Shown in pieces: positions 23,038 to 32,764 of a stretch of DNA of 64,000 nucleotides (its first letter is position 1; every line of letters begins with the position of its first letter). Source of the DNA: Chrysemys picta bellii (Eukaryota; Chordata; Testudines; Emydidae); contig NC_088791.1 of NCBI RefSeq assembly GCF_011386835.1, positions 126,084,943-126,148,942 on the forward strand. Direction: 5' to 3'. A program made the translations under genes and the position numbers. The notes under the pieces were generated by a model. That model was not told where the DNA came from. It did no database searches and saw only the letters and a program-made list of their open reading frames with translations.

Positions 23038-23777
23038 ATCTTAATTATTTATCAGGGACCTTAAAGGAATACTATGCAGCAGGTATTGTAATTAGGCAAT
23101 GACATGTAAGGGATTAGCGTATGAACCAGCAGCCCTTCTGAGTATGCATAGTCCCTTCTCATACCAGTAGTCCCATGGAGTAAGTGGAGTTAATCTGTTG
23201 AGATGTGTAAAAATGATTTCAGGATCAAGCCCCCAGAACGTTGCAAAGTAATTTGGCCACTTGACATCCAATAACATTAATGTACACTGTGCAGTTACAT
23301 GCCAGTGCCACCTAGGGTTTTGACCTGATGGTTTTAAAGTAAATGTGGAGCCCATTACAGTTGTCACATTACAATTATCTGTCCTGGAGGAGTGAAGTCC
23401 TATAATTAACCATGGAACATGGTCAATATCCAAGCAGCATTTGTGATAGCTTCCCTCACTACTTCATCATCATGCCTTAGTTCTGGCTCGGGAGACCCCT
23501 GCACAGTTGCTTAGTCTCTTACTACTATGGATGGTCTGTCAAGGCTGAGGTATATTTGTAGGGAGGTGCTCCAGAACCTTGCACTGCCACTGCCCACCCT
23601 GCTTTTTCTATAGGTAAAAAGGACTTTTCACTCGCACTAAATTTATTTAAAAGGGGAAAAAAGCATTTTTTCCCTAGACACAGCTGTTACTAGCTGTCAT
23701 AGGGTGGGATGTCTCTTTAAGGTAGGTTTAGCCCTAACTGTAACCAATGAGCTGCCTCCCAAGTGATGGGCCTGATA
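23038..23777. other. Sequence between PRR5 and the LTR element
   Basis: No gene recognised. The minus-strand open frame 23092-23433 has no recognised domain. The insertion target CCAGG follows at 23778-23782. Confidence 0.45.
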
Positions 23778-23782
23778 CCAGG

Positions 23783-24966
23783 TGTGACGGGTTGGATCAC
23801 AGAAACCCCCTTGGGAGCTGCCACCCGGTGTGCAAAGACTACCCCTGCTTCTGTTTTCCCTGCCAGCTCAGGACTCCAGCACCCGGTCTTGCTGAGCCAG
23901 ACACTCCTGTTTGGCTCCACACACAGATCCAGGGTCTGAATCTCCTGTCCCAAAGCTGCAAGTTTACCTGAAAACAGCTCGCAGTAGTGCGCTTGTCTTT
24001 AGCACTCAGATGCCCAACTCCCAATGGGGTCTAAACCCAGATAAATCTGTTTTACCCTGCATAAAGCTTATGCAGGGCAAACTCATAAATTGTTCGCCCT
24101 CTATAACACTGATAGAGAGATATGCACAGTTGTTTGCTCCCCCAGGTATTAATACATACTCTGAGTAAATTACTAAATAGAAAGTGATTTTATTAAATAC
24201 AGACAGTAGGATTTAAGTGGTTCAAAGTAGTAACAGACAGAACAAAGTAAGTCACAAGCAAAATAAAACAAAATGCGCAGATCTATGCCTAAACAAACTG
24301 AATACAGATAATTTCCTCACCAGTTCCAGAATGCTCCCTTCTACAGGCTAATCTCCTTTTAGCCTGGGTCCAGCAATCACTCACACCCCCTGTAGTTACT
24401 GTCAGTCTCCTTCAAGTATCCTGGGGGGGGGTGGAGAGGCTCCTTCTTTAGCCAGCTGAAGACAAAATGGAGGGGTCTCCCACAGGTTTAAGTAGACTCT
24501 CTCTTGTGGGTGGAGACCTCCCTCCTCTGCAAAGCCCAGCTCCAAGATGGAGTTTTGGAGTCACCTGGGCAAGTCACATGCCCCTGCATGACTCAGTCTT
24601 TGCATTGTCCACATGGCATCTTGCATGTCTCCAGGAAGACTTCTCATGTGGATTGGAGCATTCCAAGATGCATTGTTCCCTAAGTGTCTCCTGATCAGGT
24701 ACTTAACCTGGCAAATTCCTTCCTAAAGAAGCTGACCAAATGCCTCACAAAGCTTACTTAGAAATCAGGCAAGCATACAGCCCATATTCTTAAGCTTGAG
24801 TAGAAAATGATATATACGTACAAATAGGATGAATAGATATAGTAGATCACAACCCTTATGGAGATATGTTACATGGCACAGGCAGCATAAAACATATTCC
24901 AGTTATGTCATACATATATTTATAAGCACCCCCTCCCCATAAAGCCTTATGGGGTACACTGTCACA
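23783..24966 (-). repeat. 3' LTR of the gypsy-type element
   Basis: 1184 bp. The minus strand begins TGTGACAGTG and ends CCGTCACA. An AATAAA lies on the minus strand at 24188-24193, a candidate polyadenylation signal. The last ~110 bp of the Gag-protease ORF fall within this LTR. The + strand open frames here (23911-24168, 24467-24694) repeat exactly in the other LTR and are not genes. Confidence 0.93.
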
Positions 24967-27900
24967 CCCTCCCCCTGAACTTACTGCCAGAGACTTGGAC
25001 ACTGTCCATGGCGGAGGCAGTACCTGTAAAATTTCTGTTTGTTTCTGGTCACACTTCCTTTCAGTACCTTGAAACCATATGGTGTCACTCCTGGGGGTTC
25101 TAGCCCGTTTTGGGGTCCCTGGTCCCCAGATGCTTGCAAACAGGTAGGGATGTAGTATTGCTAACAGAATGCAGGCAGCAATACTCATTAACGTGGAGGT
25201 ATCTTGGCATTTAGCCACCAATGCCATGAGGCGGTGTGCCTCAGTTTCCCCTTCTACACAGCAGCATAGGCCTGTTATGCTTTTGCTGCTTTTTACAGGT
25301 ATGGGCTGTAAAGTAACACGCTGGTGGGGCTGTCCTGTCACCATCCCCAGCATGTATAACAGCTTATTCCACAAATCAAATATGTTCCACATCTTTAAAG
25401 GGTTTACCACTAGTGTGAATTCTTTTGTTTTATCCCATAGGTGAATTAGCAAAAGACACAAGGTTAACAGCAAATCTACAGTGGACAGGCTTCGTTCACT
25501 CAATTTGACTTGTTTAGCACCCATTGCATTTTCCCAGTTCTCTGTGCCCTCTGGTAGACCCTCTGATGCAGATTCCTCTGCCTCTTTGGGGAAGACTTCT
25601 AGTTCGGGCATGTGCTTGGGTCTTTGGCCAGGAAAGGGTGTACTACAACCATACTTGTCCTCGGCCCCTCCCTCTGGAGTTTCTCTGGGCTGGGCCCCAC
25701 TCCCTTGTGAAGTTCCTCCCATGAAGAGATTTCCCCCCCCCTGTCTTGGAGAGAGAGTTTTATCTCTTGCAAGTGTAGCAAGAACAGCAGCTTTCCCTGG
25801 GGTGCTCTGGACCCCTTTGGGCACCCCACTTTCTGTTTCCAATGGGTCAGCTGGATAGACCCCCTCATCCTGGAGGCCTGACCCCCAGGTTTCCCTTAAA
25901 ACCTGATCCACAGGAGAGGGGGCTGGCATTTCGAATGCAGACTTTTCACCCTCCTCCTGGGAAAGCCCCTCCCCACAAAAGGTGGGTGGACTCTCTGGCC
26001 CCCCCTGACCTTCCATCTGGGCTTCCATCTTTGATCTCCCCTCTGGGTCCGACACTCTTGTGTCCCCTGAAAGGGAAGGTGATCCTGCCCCAGCTGTGGA
26101 CTCACAGCTACCAGCTACGACAGACCTTTCGCTGGCCAGCAAAATCCCTCCCCTTCCACTCGGGTTGGGCTGGCACTCAGCTATAGAGTCCTTGGGGCCT
26201 GTTCCCACCACAGCGGTCCCCAGGACCCCAACTTCCACCTTTGGGACACACGCCTCTGTGCACCCCAGGGCAGGCCCAGCCCCCTGCTGACCTGCAACTT
26301 CCTGGCAGTCAGCAGCTGTGGTGGCCTCCTTGCTACAAGGTGGTACATCCCCCTCCCCAGGGGAGATGATTACAGGACAGGAGCTGGCTTCATCCAGCTC
26401 CTCCCTCTGGAACTTCCCTTGAGCCCCAGGGCTACAGGAACTGGCCACAACCAGCCCTGCCCCCGAAGCTGCATCCTTTACTGCTGCAGAGGAACCTAAG
26501 AGACACTCTCCTATTCCCCCAGCAGTCCGTGTGACTTCACCCCCCCCTCTGGAGCTTTTAGCACAAGATTCCTTCTCACTGCTAACCAACCCTGGGACAG
26601 ATTCTGCCACACTAAAGAAATCATTCCCCAGTAGAAACGGTGCAAAATTGTTTGCCACCGTTGCAACAGTCAGCTCAGCCTGCAAATCCCGAGTTTGCAT
26701 GTGTACTTTAGCTAAAGGTGCAAGGACTTTGTAACCCCCTACCAGCTCTAATTCTGCCATTTTACCTGGCAACAGATCCTTCTCCTGGATTAGGTCCCTC
26801 CTGACCACAGAAATCTCAGCACCCGTGTCCCTTAATCCAAGAAGCATCTGACCATTCAATTTAACAGCATGCATATGCTCATTGCTGGGTTGTGTGGAAG
26901 CAAGCTTTACAAACCCTGTGTGGAAAGAGGCCACAGCCTGGCTCTGAGAAGCCGCAGCTTCACTCAGTAAGGGACACTTATTCCTCAGGTGCGCAGTGGA
27001 CTTACAATGATAGCACCTCTTGGGCTCCTCTGCTTGCACAGGAAATTTGGGTCGAGTACCAGGGGAATGGGGAGGTGACCGCCCAGCCTCTTTTTTCCCA
27101 GACCCAGGGGTAAAACGGTGATTCTGCTTTCCCCCAACCTTATACCCCTCTGCCAGTGGTTTATGTTTGATCGCGGCTTGGGCCTGTTCATAAGAGTCAG
27201 CATACTCAGCTAATTCACCCACCGCATTTACCTTTTTGTCCCACAAATACTGTTTAACCTCATCACTGCACATATTCAGGAAGTGTTCCTGAGTAACCAG
27301 ATCACACATCCCTTCAAAGCTGGTAATGCCTCTCCCCCGCACCCATTTATCTACCAAATCTCTCATTTCATTGGCATAAGCCACATTACTTAATCCAGAT
27401 CCCCTCTTAAGGCTCCTGAATTTAACCCTGTAGGTTTCAGGTGTAACCTGAAACTGTTTCAAAACCAGTTCTTTAAATTTACCATAGTTTGAAGCATCAT
27501 CAATAGGCATCTTATTGAATATGTCCAGAGCTCTGCCAGTCAATTTTGCTATCAATGTGGTCATCTTCTGATCTTCAGGGATGGCATGGAGGGTGCACAG
27601 TCTCTCAAAGGTGATGAAATATTCGGCAATATCGCTGGACTCATCATACTGTGGACATAGCCGCTCCCATTTATGGATTTTCGGGGAAGTGGAGCCAGCA
27701 GGGGGAGGGTTTCGTCTCTTTGACTCCATAACAGCCAGTTCATGCTTCCGGGCCTCCCTCTGGGCCTCCATAGCCCTCTCGTGGGCAGCTGCCTCTGCCT
27801 CCGCCCTCGCTGCCTCTCTCGCTGCCTCTGCCTCCACTCTCGCTGCCGCCCTCACTGCCTCTGCCTCCACTCTCGCTGCCTCTGCCTCCGCCCTCGCTGC

Positions 27901-28197
27901 CTCGACCTCCATAGCTCTCTTGTGGGCAGCCTCTTCCCTTGCATGTTCTGCCTCCATGGCACTAATTTCTAATTGTCTTAGTTCCAGCCGTCTCTTATGT
28001 TCACTTTCTCTCTCTTTTGCTTCCAACCTGGCCAGCTTTAGTTTAATAGCAGCGTCACTGGTACTCATTGTCCTGCTTTCTCGTGCTGGGCTATAACCAC
28101 TCTGCAGTTCACTGGAATTGAGATCACTGGTACTCATTGTCTTGCTTTCTTGTGCTGGGCCACAACCCCTCTGCAGTTCACTGAAACTGAGATGCAC
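24856..28197 (-). CDS. Gag-protease ORF of LTR retrotransposon (1113 aa)
   Basis: One uninterrupted frame. Residues 1-48 contain a 23-residue tandem duplication (a 69-bp DNA repeat), so translation may really begin at the second or third MSTSD Met (residue 21 or 44). Residues ~50-160 are Ala/Glu/Arg-rich and should form a coiled coil. Residues ~175-342 form a capsid-like domain whose end (TQEHFLNMC...VKQYLWDKK...AEYADSYEQA) resembles a SCAN domain. A CCHC zinc knuckle of form C-x2-C-x4-H-x4-C is at 395-408. A retroviral-type aspartic protease follows at ~440-530, with its active site D457-T-G-A (LRDTGAE). Residues ~540-960 are Gly/Ser/Pro/Glu-rich with no domain. The tail has hydrophobic runs (LLLTLCLLLIHLW near 970; SIAACILLAILHPYLFASIW) and ends inside the 3' LTR. 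Pol domains are absent. Gag packages the element RNA and the protease matures Gag (family knowledge). Confidence 0.9.
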   Translation of the reverse strand: MHLSFSELQRGCGPAQESKTMSTSDLNSSELQSGYSPARESRTMSTSDAAIKLKLARLEAKERESEHKRRLELRQLEISAMEAEHAREEAAHKRAMEVEAARAEAEAARVEAEAVRAAARVEAEAAREAARAEAEAAAHERAMEAQREARKHELAVMESKRRNPPPAGSTSPKIHKWERLCPQYDESSDIAEYFITFERLCTLHAIPEDQKMTTLIAKLTGRALDIFNKMPIDDASNYGKFKELVLKQFQVTPETYRVKFRSLKRGSGLSNVAYANEMRDLVDKWVRGRGITSFEGMCDLVTQEHFLNMCSDEVKQYLWDKKVNAVGELAEYADSYEQAQAAIKHKPLAEGYKVGGKQNHRFTPGSGKKEAGRSPPHSPGTRPKFPVQAEEPKRCYHCKSTAHLRNKCPLLSEAAASQSQAVASFHTGFVKLASTQPSNEHMHAVKLNGQMLLGLRDTGAEISVVRRDLIQEKDLLPGKMAELELVGGYKVLAPLAKVHMQTRDLQAELTVATVANNFAPFLLGNDFFSVAESVPGLVSSEKESCAKSSRGGGEVTRTAGGIGECLLGSSAAVKDAASGAGLVVASSCSPGAQGKFQREELDEASSCPVIISPGEGDVPPCSKEATTAADCQEVAGQQGAGPALGCTEACVPKVEVGVLGTAVVGTGPKDSIAECQPNPSGRGGILLASERSVVAGSCESTAGAGSPSLSGDTRVSDPEGRSKMEAQMEGQGGPESPPTFCGEGLSQEEGEKSAFEMPAPSPVDQVLRETWGSGLQDEGVYPADPLETESGVPKGVQSTPGKAAVLATLARDKTLSPRQGGGNLFMGGTSQGSGAQPRETPEGGAEDKYGCSTPFPGQRPKHMPELEVFPKEAEESASEGLPEGTENWENAMGAKQVKLSERSLSTVDLLLTLCLLLIHLWDKTKEFTLVVNPLKMWNIFDLWNKLLYMLGMVTGQPHQRVTLQPIPVKSSKSITGLCCCVEGETEAHRLMALVAKCQDTSTLMSIAACILLAILHPYLFASIWGPGTPKRARTPRSDTIWFQGTERKCDQKQTEILQVLPPPWTVSKSLAVSSGGGCDSVPHKALWGGGAYKYMYDITGICFMLPVPCNISP
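24967..24976 (-). other. Polypurine tract of the LTR element
   Basis: On the minus strand AGGGGGAGGG abuts the TGTGACAG start of the 3' LTR, the expected place and composition for the primer of plus-strand DNA synthesis. Confidence 0.85.
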
Positions 28198-28374
28198 TCA
28201 GCTCAGGGGATTCTTAGTTAATAGAGAGTTTCCTTTTCTGTCCCTACTTCCCTTGCCCGAAATAAGCAAACAGAAAATAACAAACCAGTAACCACTTTGT
28301 CTGTTCTCCAGCCACCACACTTAAAACTCACTTAAAATCACTACCAGTATCTCAAAGCAATCAACTATGCACAG

Positions 28375-28393
28375 ATCCTGCTCGACTACGCCA
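28375..28393 (-). other. Primer-binding site, tRNA-Ser-like
   Basis: On the minus strand, one base after the 5' LTR, TGGCGTAGTCG (28393-28383) is complementary to the 3' end of vertebrate tRNA-Ser (…CGACTACG plus CCA, recalled). After one or two extra bases the match resumes with GCAGGAT (28381-28375), giving an 11+7 match with a bulge. Serine tRNA priming is inferred. Confidence 0.7.
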
Positions 28394-28394
28394 C

Positions 28395-29578
28395 TGTGAC
28401 GGGTTGGATCACAGAAACCCCCTTGGGAGCTGCCACCCGGTGTGCAAAGACTACCCCTGCTTCTGTTTTCCCTGCCAGCTCAGGACTCCAGCACCCGGTC
28501 TTGCTGAGCCAGACACTCCTGTTTGGCTCCACACACAGATCCAGGGTCTGAATCTCCTGTCCCAAAGCTGCAAGTTTACCTGAAAACAGCTCGCAGTAGT
28601 GCGCTTGTCTTTAGCACTCAGATGCCCAACTCCCAATGGGGTCTAAACCCAGATAAATCTGTTTTACCCTGCATAAAGCTTATGCAGGGCAAACTCATAA
28701 ATTGTTCGCCCTCTATAACACCGATAGAGAGATATGCACAGTTGTTTGCTCCCCCAGGTATTAATACATACTCTGAGTAAATTACTAAATAGAAAGTGAT
28801 TTTATTAAATACAGACAGTAGGATTTAAGTGGTTCAAAGTAGTAACAGACAGAACAAAGTAAGTCACAAGCAAAATAAAACAAAATGCGCAGATCTATGC
28901 CTAAACAAACTGAATACAGATAATTTCCTCACCAGTTCCAGAATGCTCCCTTCTACAGGCTAATCTCCTTTTAGCCTGGGTCCAGCAATCACTCACACCC
29001 CCTGTAGTTACTGTCAGTCTCCTTCAAGTATCCTGGGGGGGGGTGGAGAGGCTCCTTCTTTAGCCAGCTGAAGACAAAATGGAGGGGTCTCCCACAGGTT
29101 TAAGTAGACTCTCTCTTGTGGGTGGAGACCTCCCTCCTCTGCAAAGCCCAGCTCCAAGATGGAGTTTTGGAGTCACCTGGGCAAGTCACATGCCCCTGCA
29201 TGACTCAGTCTTTGCATTGTCCACATGGCATCTTGCATGTCTCCAGGAAGACTTCTCATGTGGATTGGAGCATTCCAAGATGCATTGTTCCCTAAGTGTC
29301 TCCTGATCAGGTACTTAACCTGGCAAATTCCTTCCTAAAGAAGCTGACCAAATGCCTCACAAAGCTTACTTAGAAATCAGGCAAGCATACAGCCCATATT
29401 CTTAAGCTTGAGTAGAAAATGATATATACGTACAAATAGGATGAATAGATATAGTAGATCACAACCCTTACGGAGATATGTTACATGGCACAGGCAGCAT
29501 AAAACATATTCCAGTTATGTCATACATATATTTATAAGCACCCCCTCCCCATAAAGCCTTATGGGGTACACTGTCACA
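28395..29578 (-). repeat. 5' LTR of the gypsy-type element
   Basis: 1184 bp, identical to the other LTR except at 28722 and 29471. On the minus strand a TTATAAATATATG motif lies ~40 bp from its start, a TATA-like sequence. Which TATA-like motif is the true promoter was not determined. Confidence 0.93.
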
Positions 29579-29583
29579 CCAGG

Positions 29584-31982
29584 TGGTAGCCTGCAGGTCA
29601 CCTGACCTTTAGATGAAAGGCCAGCAAGCCACTGAGTTGAAAGTGAGACCTGCAGGGAGTAGGTAAGTTCTTGGAGGAAATGCTGCCTCAGTGGAAGGAA
29701 CCTGGTTTGATTTATGTTGAACTGTTTTTGATATGGAGAAATAAAACGTAACCCTGAAGAGATTGAAATCCTGCTGTTCTTGGGAGTGTCATTTGATGTA
29801 CTGGCTGGTGAGTTAGCCCCACTAATGTACAGCAGCAAAACTTGGTCTGTGGGTCTATTATTACTGTGGGTGATGCATGACAAGGAAAGACCCCAACTTA
29901 AATCTAAACTCCCATTGCTAGCAGGGCTGACAGTTAAATATTGATTTTTACTTATAAGCTATGTACATTTGCTATGGGAAAACACTTACATACAATAAAC
30001 ATGGAACCCCATAATAGTGTTTTGGTAGAAACACTTCTCAGTAGAGAATCATGCTTTACATTTGTTCAGTGCTGGTCAAAATACACAGCTTTTTCCAAGC
30101 ATAGGGTTACTCAGATGCTCAAATGCAGAACTGGGATCTGACAATGACCAAGCTAGTTACATATGATAACTGTGCTCTATATCTCTCTAAAGTTAGAGTT
30201 CCCCTGGAGTTTCGCTACCCTGGAAGCGGGACTTGAGTACCACTGGGAGAATGTGCTTGAGTTCAGCAGGGCCAAAGTGGGGCAATGGTGCAGCTCTGCA
30301 GGATGAGTACCTTTTGCTGAATGAGACAGCAAGTGGCATGGACTTGCAAGTTCACGCCTGTCTCTGCCTCATGTGAAGATGAGCACTCTATGTGGGGAGG
30401 AGGGGGGACATTGTTTTTTTGGGATCAGTACTGAACCAGCCTGCACTTGGAGCCCCACAAGGTGAGCAAGAACCTATGTTCTAATGTACAGCCAGCCCAA
30501 ATGCTTTGTAAATTGACTGACCTTGAGATCATTGTAGCTTAACTATGACCTTTTCTTCGCTTTCCTTCCCACTGAGAGACCCATTTCAGAGAGAAAGCAG
30601 GGAGTGTATCTAGTATCTTATTGGAGGGGGAAGAAGGGAAATCAGAGACTTGTTCAAAAGAAAAGCTGAGCTGAATCTTGAAAAGAGTGAGGGCAGGTGA
30701 CACAGAAAGCAGCAGAGGCCAACTAAGTGCTACCTTGTTAAAGGATATTTACAAGGAAATGGTTTCTAACTTTGTAAATGCTACTACAGCACAGTGTTTC
30801 TAGCACTGCATACTCTCTTAGGTCATAAATAATCTTCTGACACACACTCTCAACTCACCAGCAAAATATAGTCTTCCCCCCCGCTTGCTTTTTCTGTTCT
30901 GAACGTTGCGTCTCATACACCCTCTTCTCTATATACTGACTCCTGCCCAAAAAGAAGCACAAAAGTCTCAGAGGAGGAATGGTCCCATGTACCCAAGTGG
31001 AGCCAAGATACAAAACAGTACAGGTGGGGCTATGTGAAGCCATTGATACACAATTAAAAGTCCTATTAATGTTGGCTAACATGTAGAAGAATGTTAGGGT
31101 GTGGTACCCCATGCATGCAAAAAGAAGTGGTGGAATAACTTGAGAACGAAAGCTGGGCGGTGTGGTAATGTTAGGGAGTGCCCTCTAATGCAATCAGAAT
31201 TGGTTGAATAATGTTCAGTCTAAAATCAGGTTTTTTTTTACCCACTAATAACCTGAGAACTATGTTCATTATTTAACCAGCTCTTGGCAACTGGTAGGGC
31301 TTTAGGGTAAGCACTTTCACTAACACAAGGGCACTCACTGGAGAGGCCTAAAAATAAACTTGGAACTGCACCAGCTGTGCACCTTTACACAGGCCCATAC
31401 TTAGTTACCCCAGGCACTGCTGAGGGAGATCTCTGGTCTCCTGCTAAAGATCTGATTTAGAACGTCCATGCATTGCCAGGGACAATACCACTGAAGAACC
31501 AGGAAAGGTCATTGTTTGAAATAAAGGGCGAATCACTAAAATAAAATTAAAAGTATCACTCAGTTTAAGGAGTTGCATGTCGTTTTGCAGTGCAAATGAG
31601 TATTCAAAATCCTTCCATCAAGTTACTACTTGACACAGGCTTCTGCCTGATCATGTTACCTCTAGTAATGGTTAAACTCTGCTAGAAGAGATTCCTCTTG
31701 GTTCTTTAACTAAACTTGTTTAACATCAGCTGCTCCCCAGTCCAAAAAAGTTTAAAATTTCCTGTGTTTGAAACTCCCCCTATTAAATCCTATATGCTGC
31801 AAACATATTACATAACTCATCACTAGCCTCTTATACAAACTTTTCCTTACTAATTTTGCAGGTAAAGAACTATGCCTTCCACAAAATGGCCACTCAGCTA
31901 CTAGACTACAGTTCCCAAAATGCTATAGGGTTAAGGTGAAAGTTCACACTACCCTCCCAGGGTATAAGAAATCCTAACTTGT
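29584..31982. other. Intergenic stretch, nothing recognised
   Basis: 2.4 kb of mainly unique-looking AT-rich sequence. No exon or classified repeat was recognised, and the small open frames (29941-30141, 30855-31112) carry no signature. Confidence 0.4.
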
Positions 31983-32030
31983 AGGTTTCAGTGTGGTAGC
32001 TGTGTTAGTCTGCTTTAAAGAAAACTCCAT
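31983..32030 (-). repeat. Fragment of the TAGTCTCTAAGG repeat family
   Basis: Contains GTTTCAGTGTGGTAGC and GTGTTAGTCTG, the reverse complement of the end of the repeat at 462-602. Short fragment only. Confidence 0.6.
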
Positions 32031-32103
32031 GCTACAAGGAGGATGCCCAGGGCAGGTAGTGGCTTCCAATCTTGCTGCCTATACTATTGTATAAAGCAAA
32101 ACT

Positions 32104-32181
32104 ACAATTTGCAAATACAATATTGCCAGCCCCAAACATTCAACAATTTGCAAATACAATATTGCCAGCCCCAAATATTCA
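32104..32181 (+). repeat. Tandem duplication of 39 bp
   Basis: Two copies (32104-32142 and 32143-32181) starting ACAATTTGCAAATACAATAT and differing at about one position. A CATGAGATTTTT-type fragment follows at about 32185-32245. Confidence 0.9.
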
Positions 32182-32764
32182 AAAATCATGAACCAGGCCT
32201 CCCAAAATCAGGCAATTGGCCTAAAATTCATGAGATTTTTAAATGCTGACAAATGTGTGGGTCTCTTTATGTGGTTTCTGAGCCTTTAGGATACACTTGC
32301 TTGTTTTCCAGCTTTTCCACCCTGATTTTACCCTGGCCTTCCTACTCCCCAAATATTTTCTCGCCTACCAAAGACCTTGGACTAAGGGGAAAAAAAATTA
32401 CCAGCAATCATCCAACCCAAACAAGCAGTGGAAGTACTACTACTGTTGTATTACAGCAGGAGCAACAGTTGGAGTCCCATTATACAAGGCTGTTTAGCAG
32501 CACCTAGTTAGAGACAGGCCAGAAGTGAAAGTAAGCCGGTACGGTCAGGAACGGCATACCGTCAAGAGCCAGTACACCGTGCCAGACTGCACCGATACGG
32601 CAGGGATTTAAAGGGCTCTGGGCTCCCCGCTGCAGCGGCCGGGCTGGGATTTAAAGGGCTCAGAGCTCCCACGGCTGCGGGCAGCCCAGAGCCCTTTGAA
32701 TCACTCCAGCGGCTGGGCTGGGGCTGGGATTTAAAGGGCTCAGAGCTCCCGCGGTGCCCCAGGG

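Larger units (their letters stand above)
23783..29578 (-). mobile_element. Young Ty3/gypsy-type LTR retrotransposon, pol-less
   Basis: A complete 5796-bp element read on the minus strand. Two 1184-bp LTRs (23783-24966 and 28395-29578) have no indels relative to each other and differ at only two sites (24110/28722 and 24859/29471), so insertion was very recent. Flanks are CCAGG on both sides (23778-23782 and 29579-29583), a 5-bp duplication. LTR ends are TGTGAC...GTCACA. Between the LTRs are a primer site, one long Gag-protease ORF and a polypurine tract. No reverse transcriptase, RNase H or integrase was found in the 3.4-kb interior, so mobility would need enzymes from a relative. The SCAN-like Gag links it to the Gmr1-like gypsy lineage from which vertebrate SCAN domains are thought to derive; that link is inferred from motif resemblance. 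Confidence 0.93.

Noticed and set aside
24467..24694. 75-codon frame repeated exactly at 29079-29306
   Set aside because: Duplicated only because it lies in both LTRs, and antisense to the element's transcription.
27581..28096. 171-codon frame on + (Ala/Ser/Leu-rich)
   Set aside because: Antisense shadow of the Ala/Glu/Arg coiled-coil region of the retrotransposon Gag.
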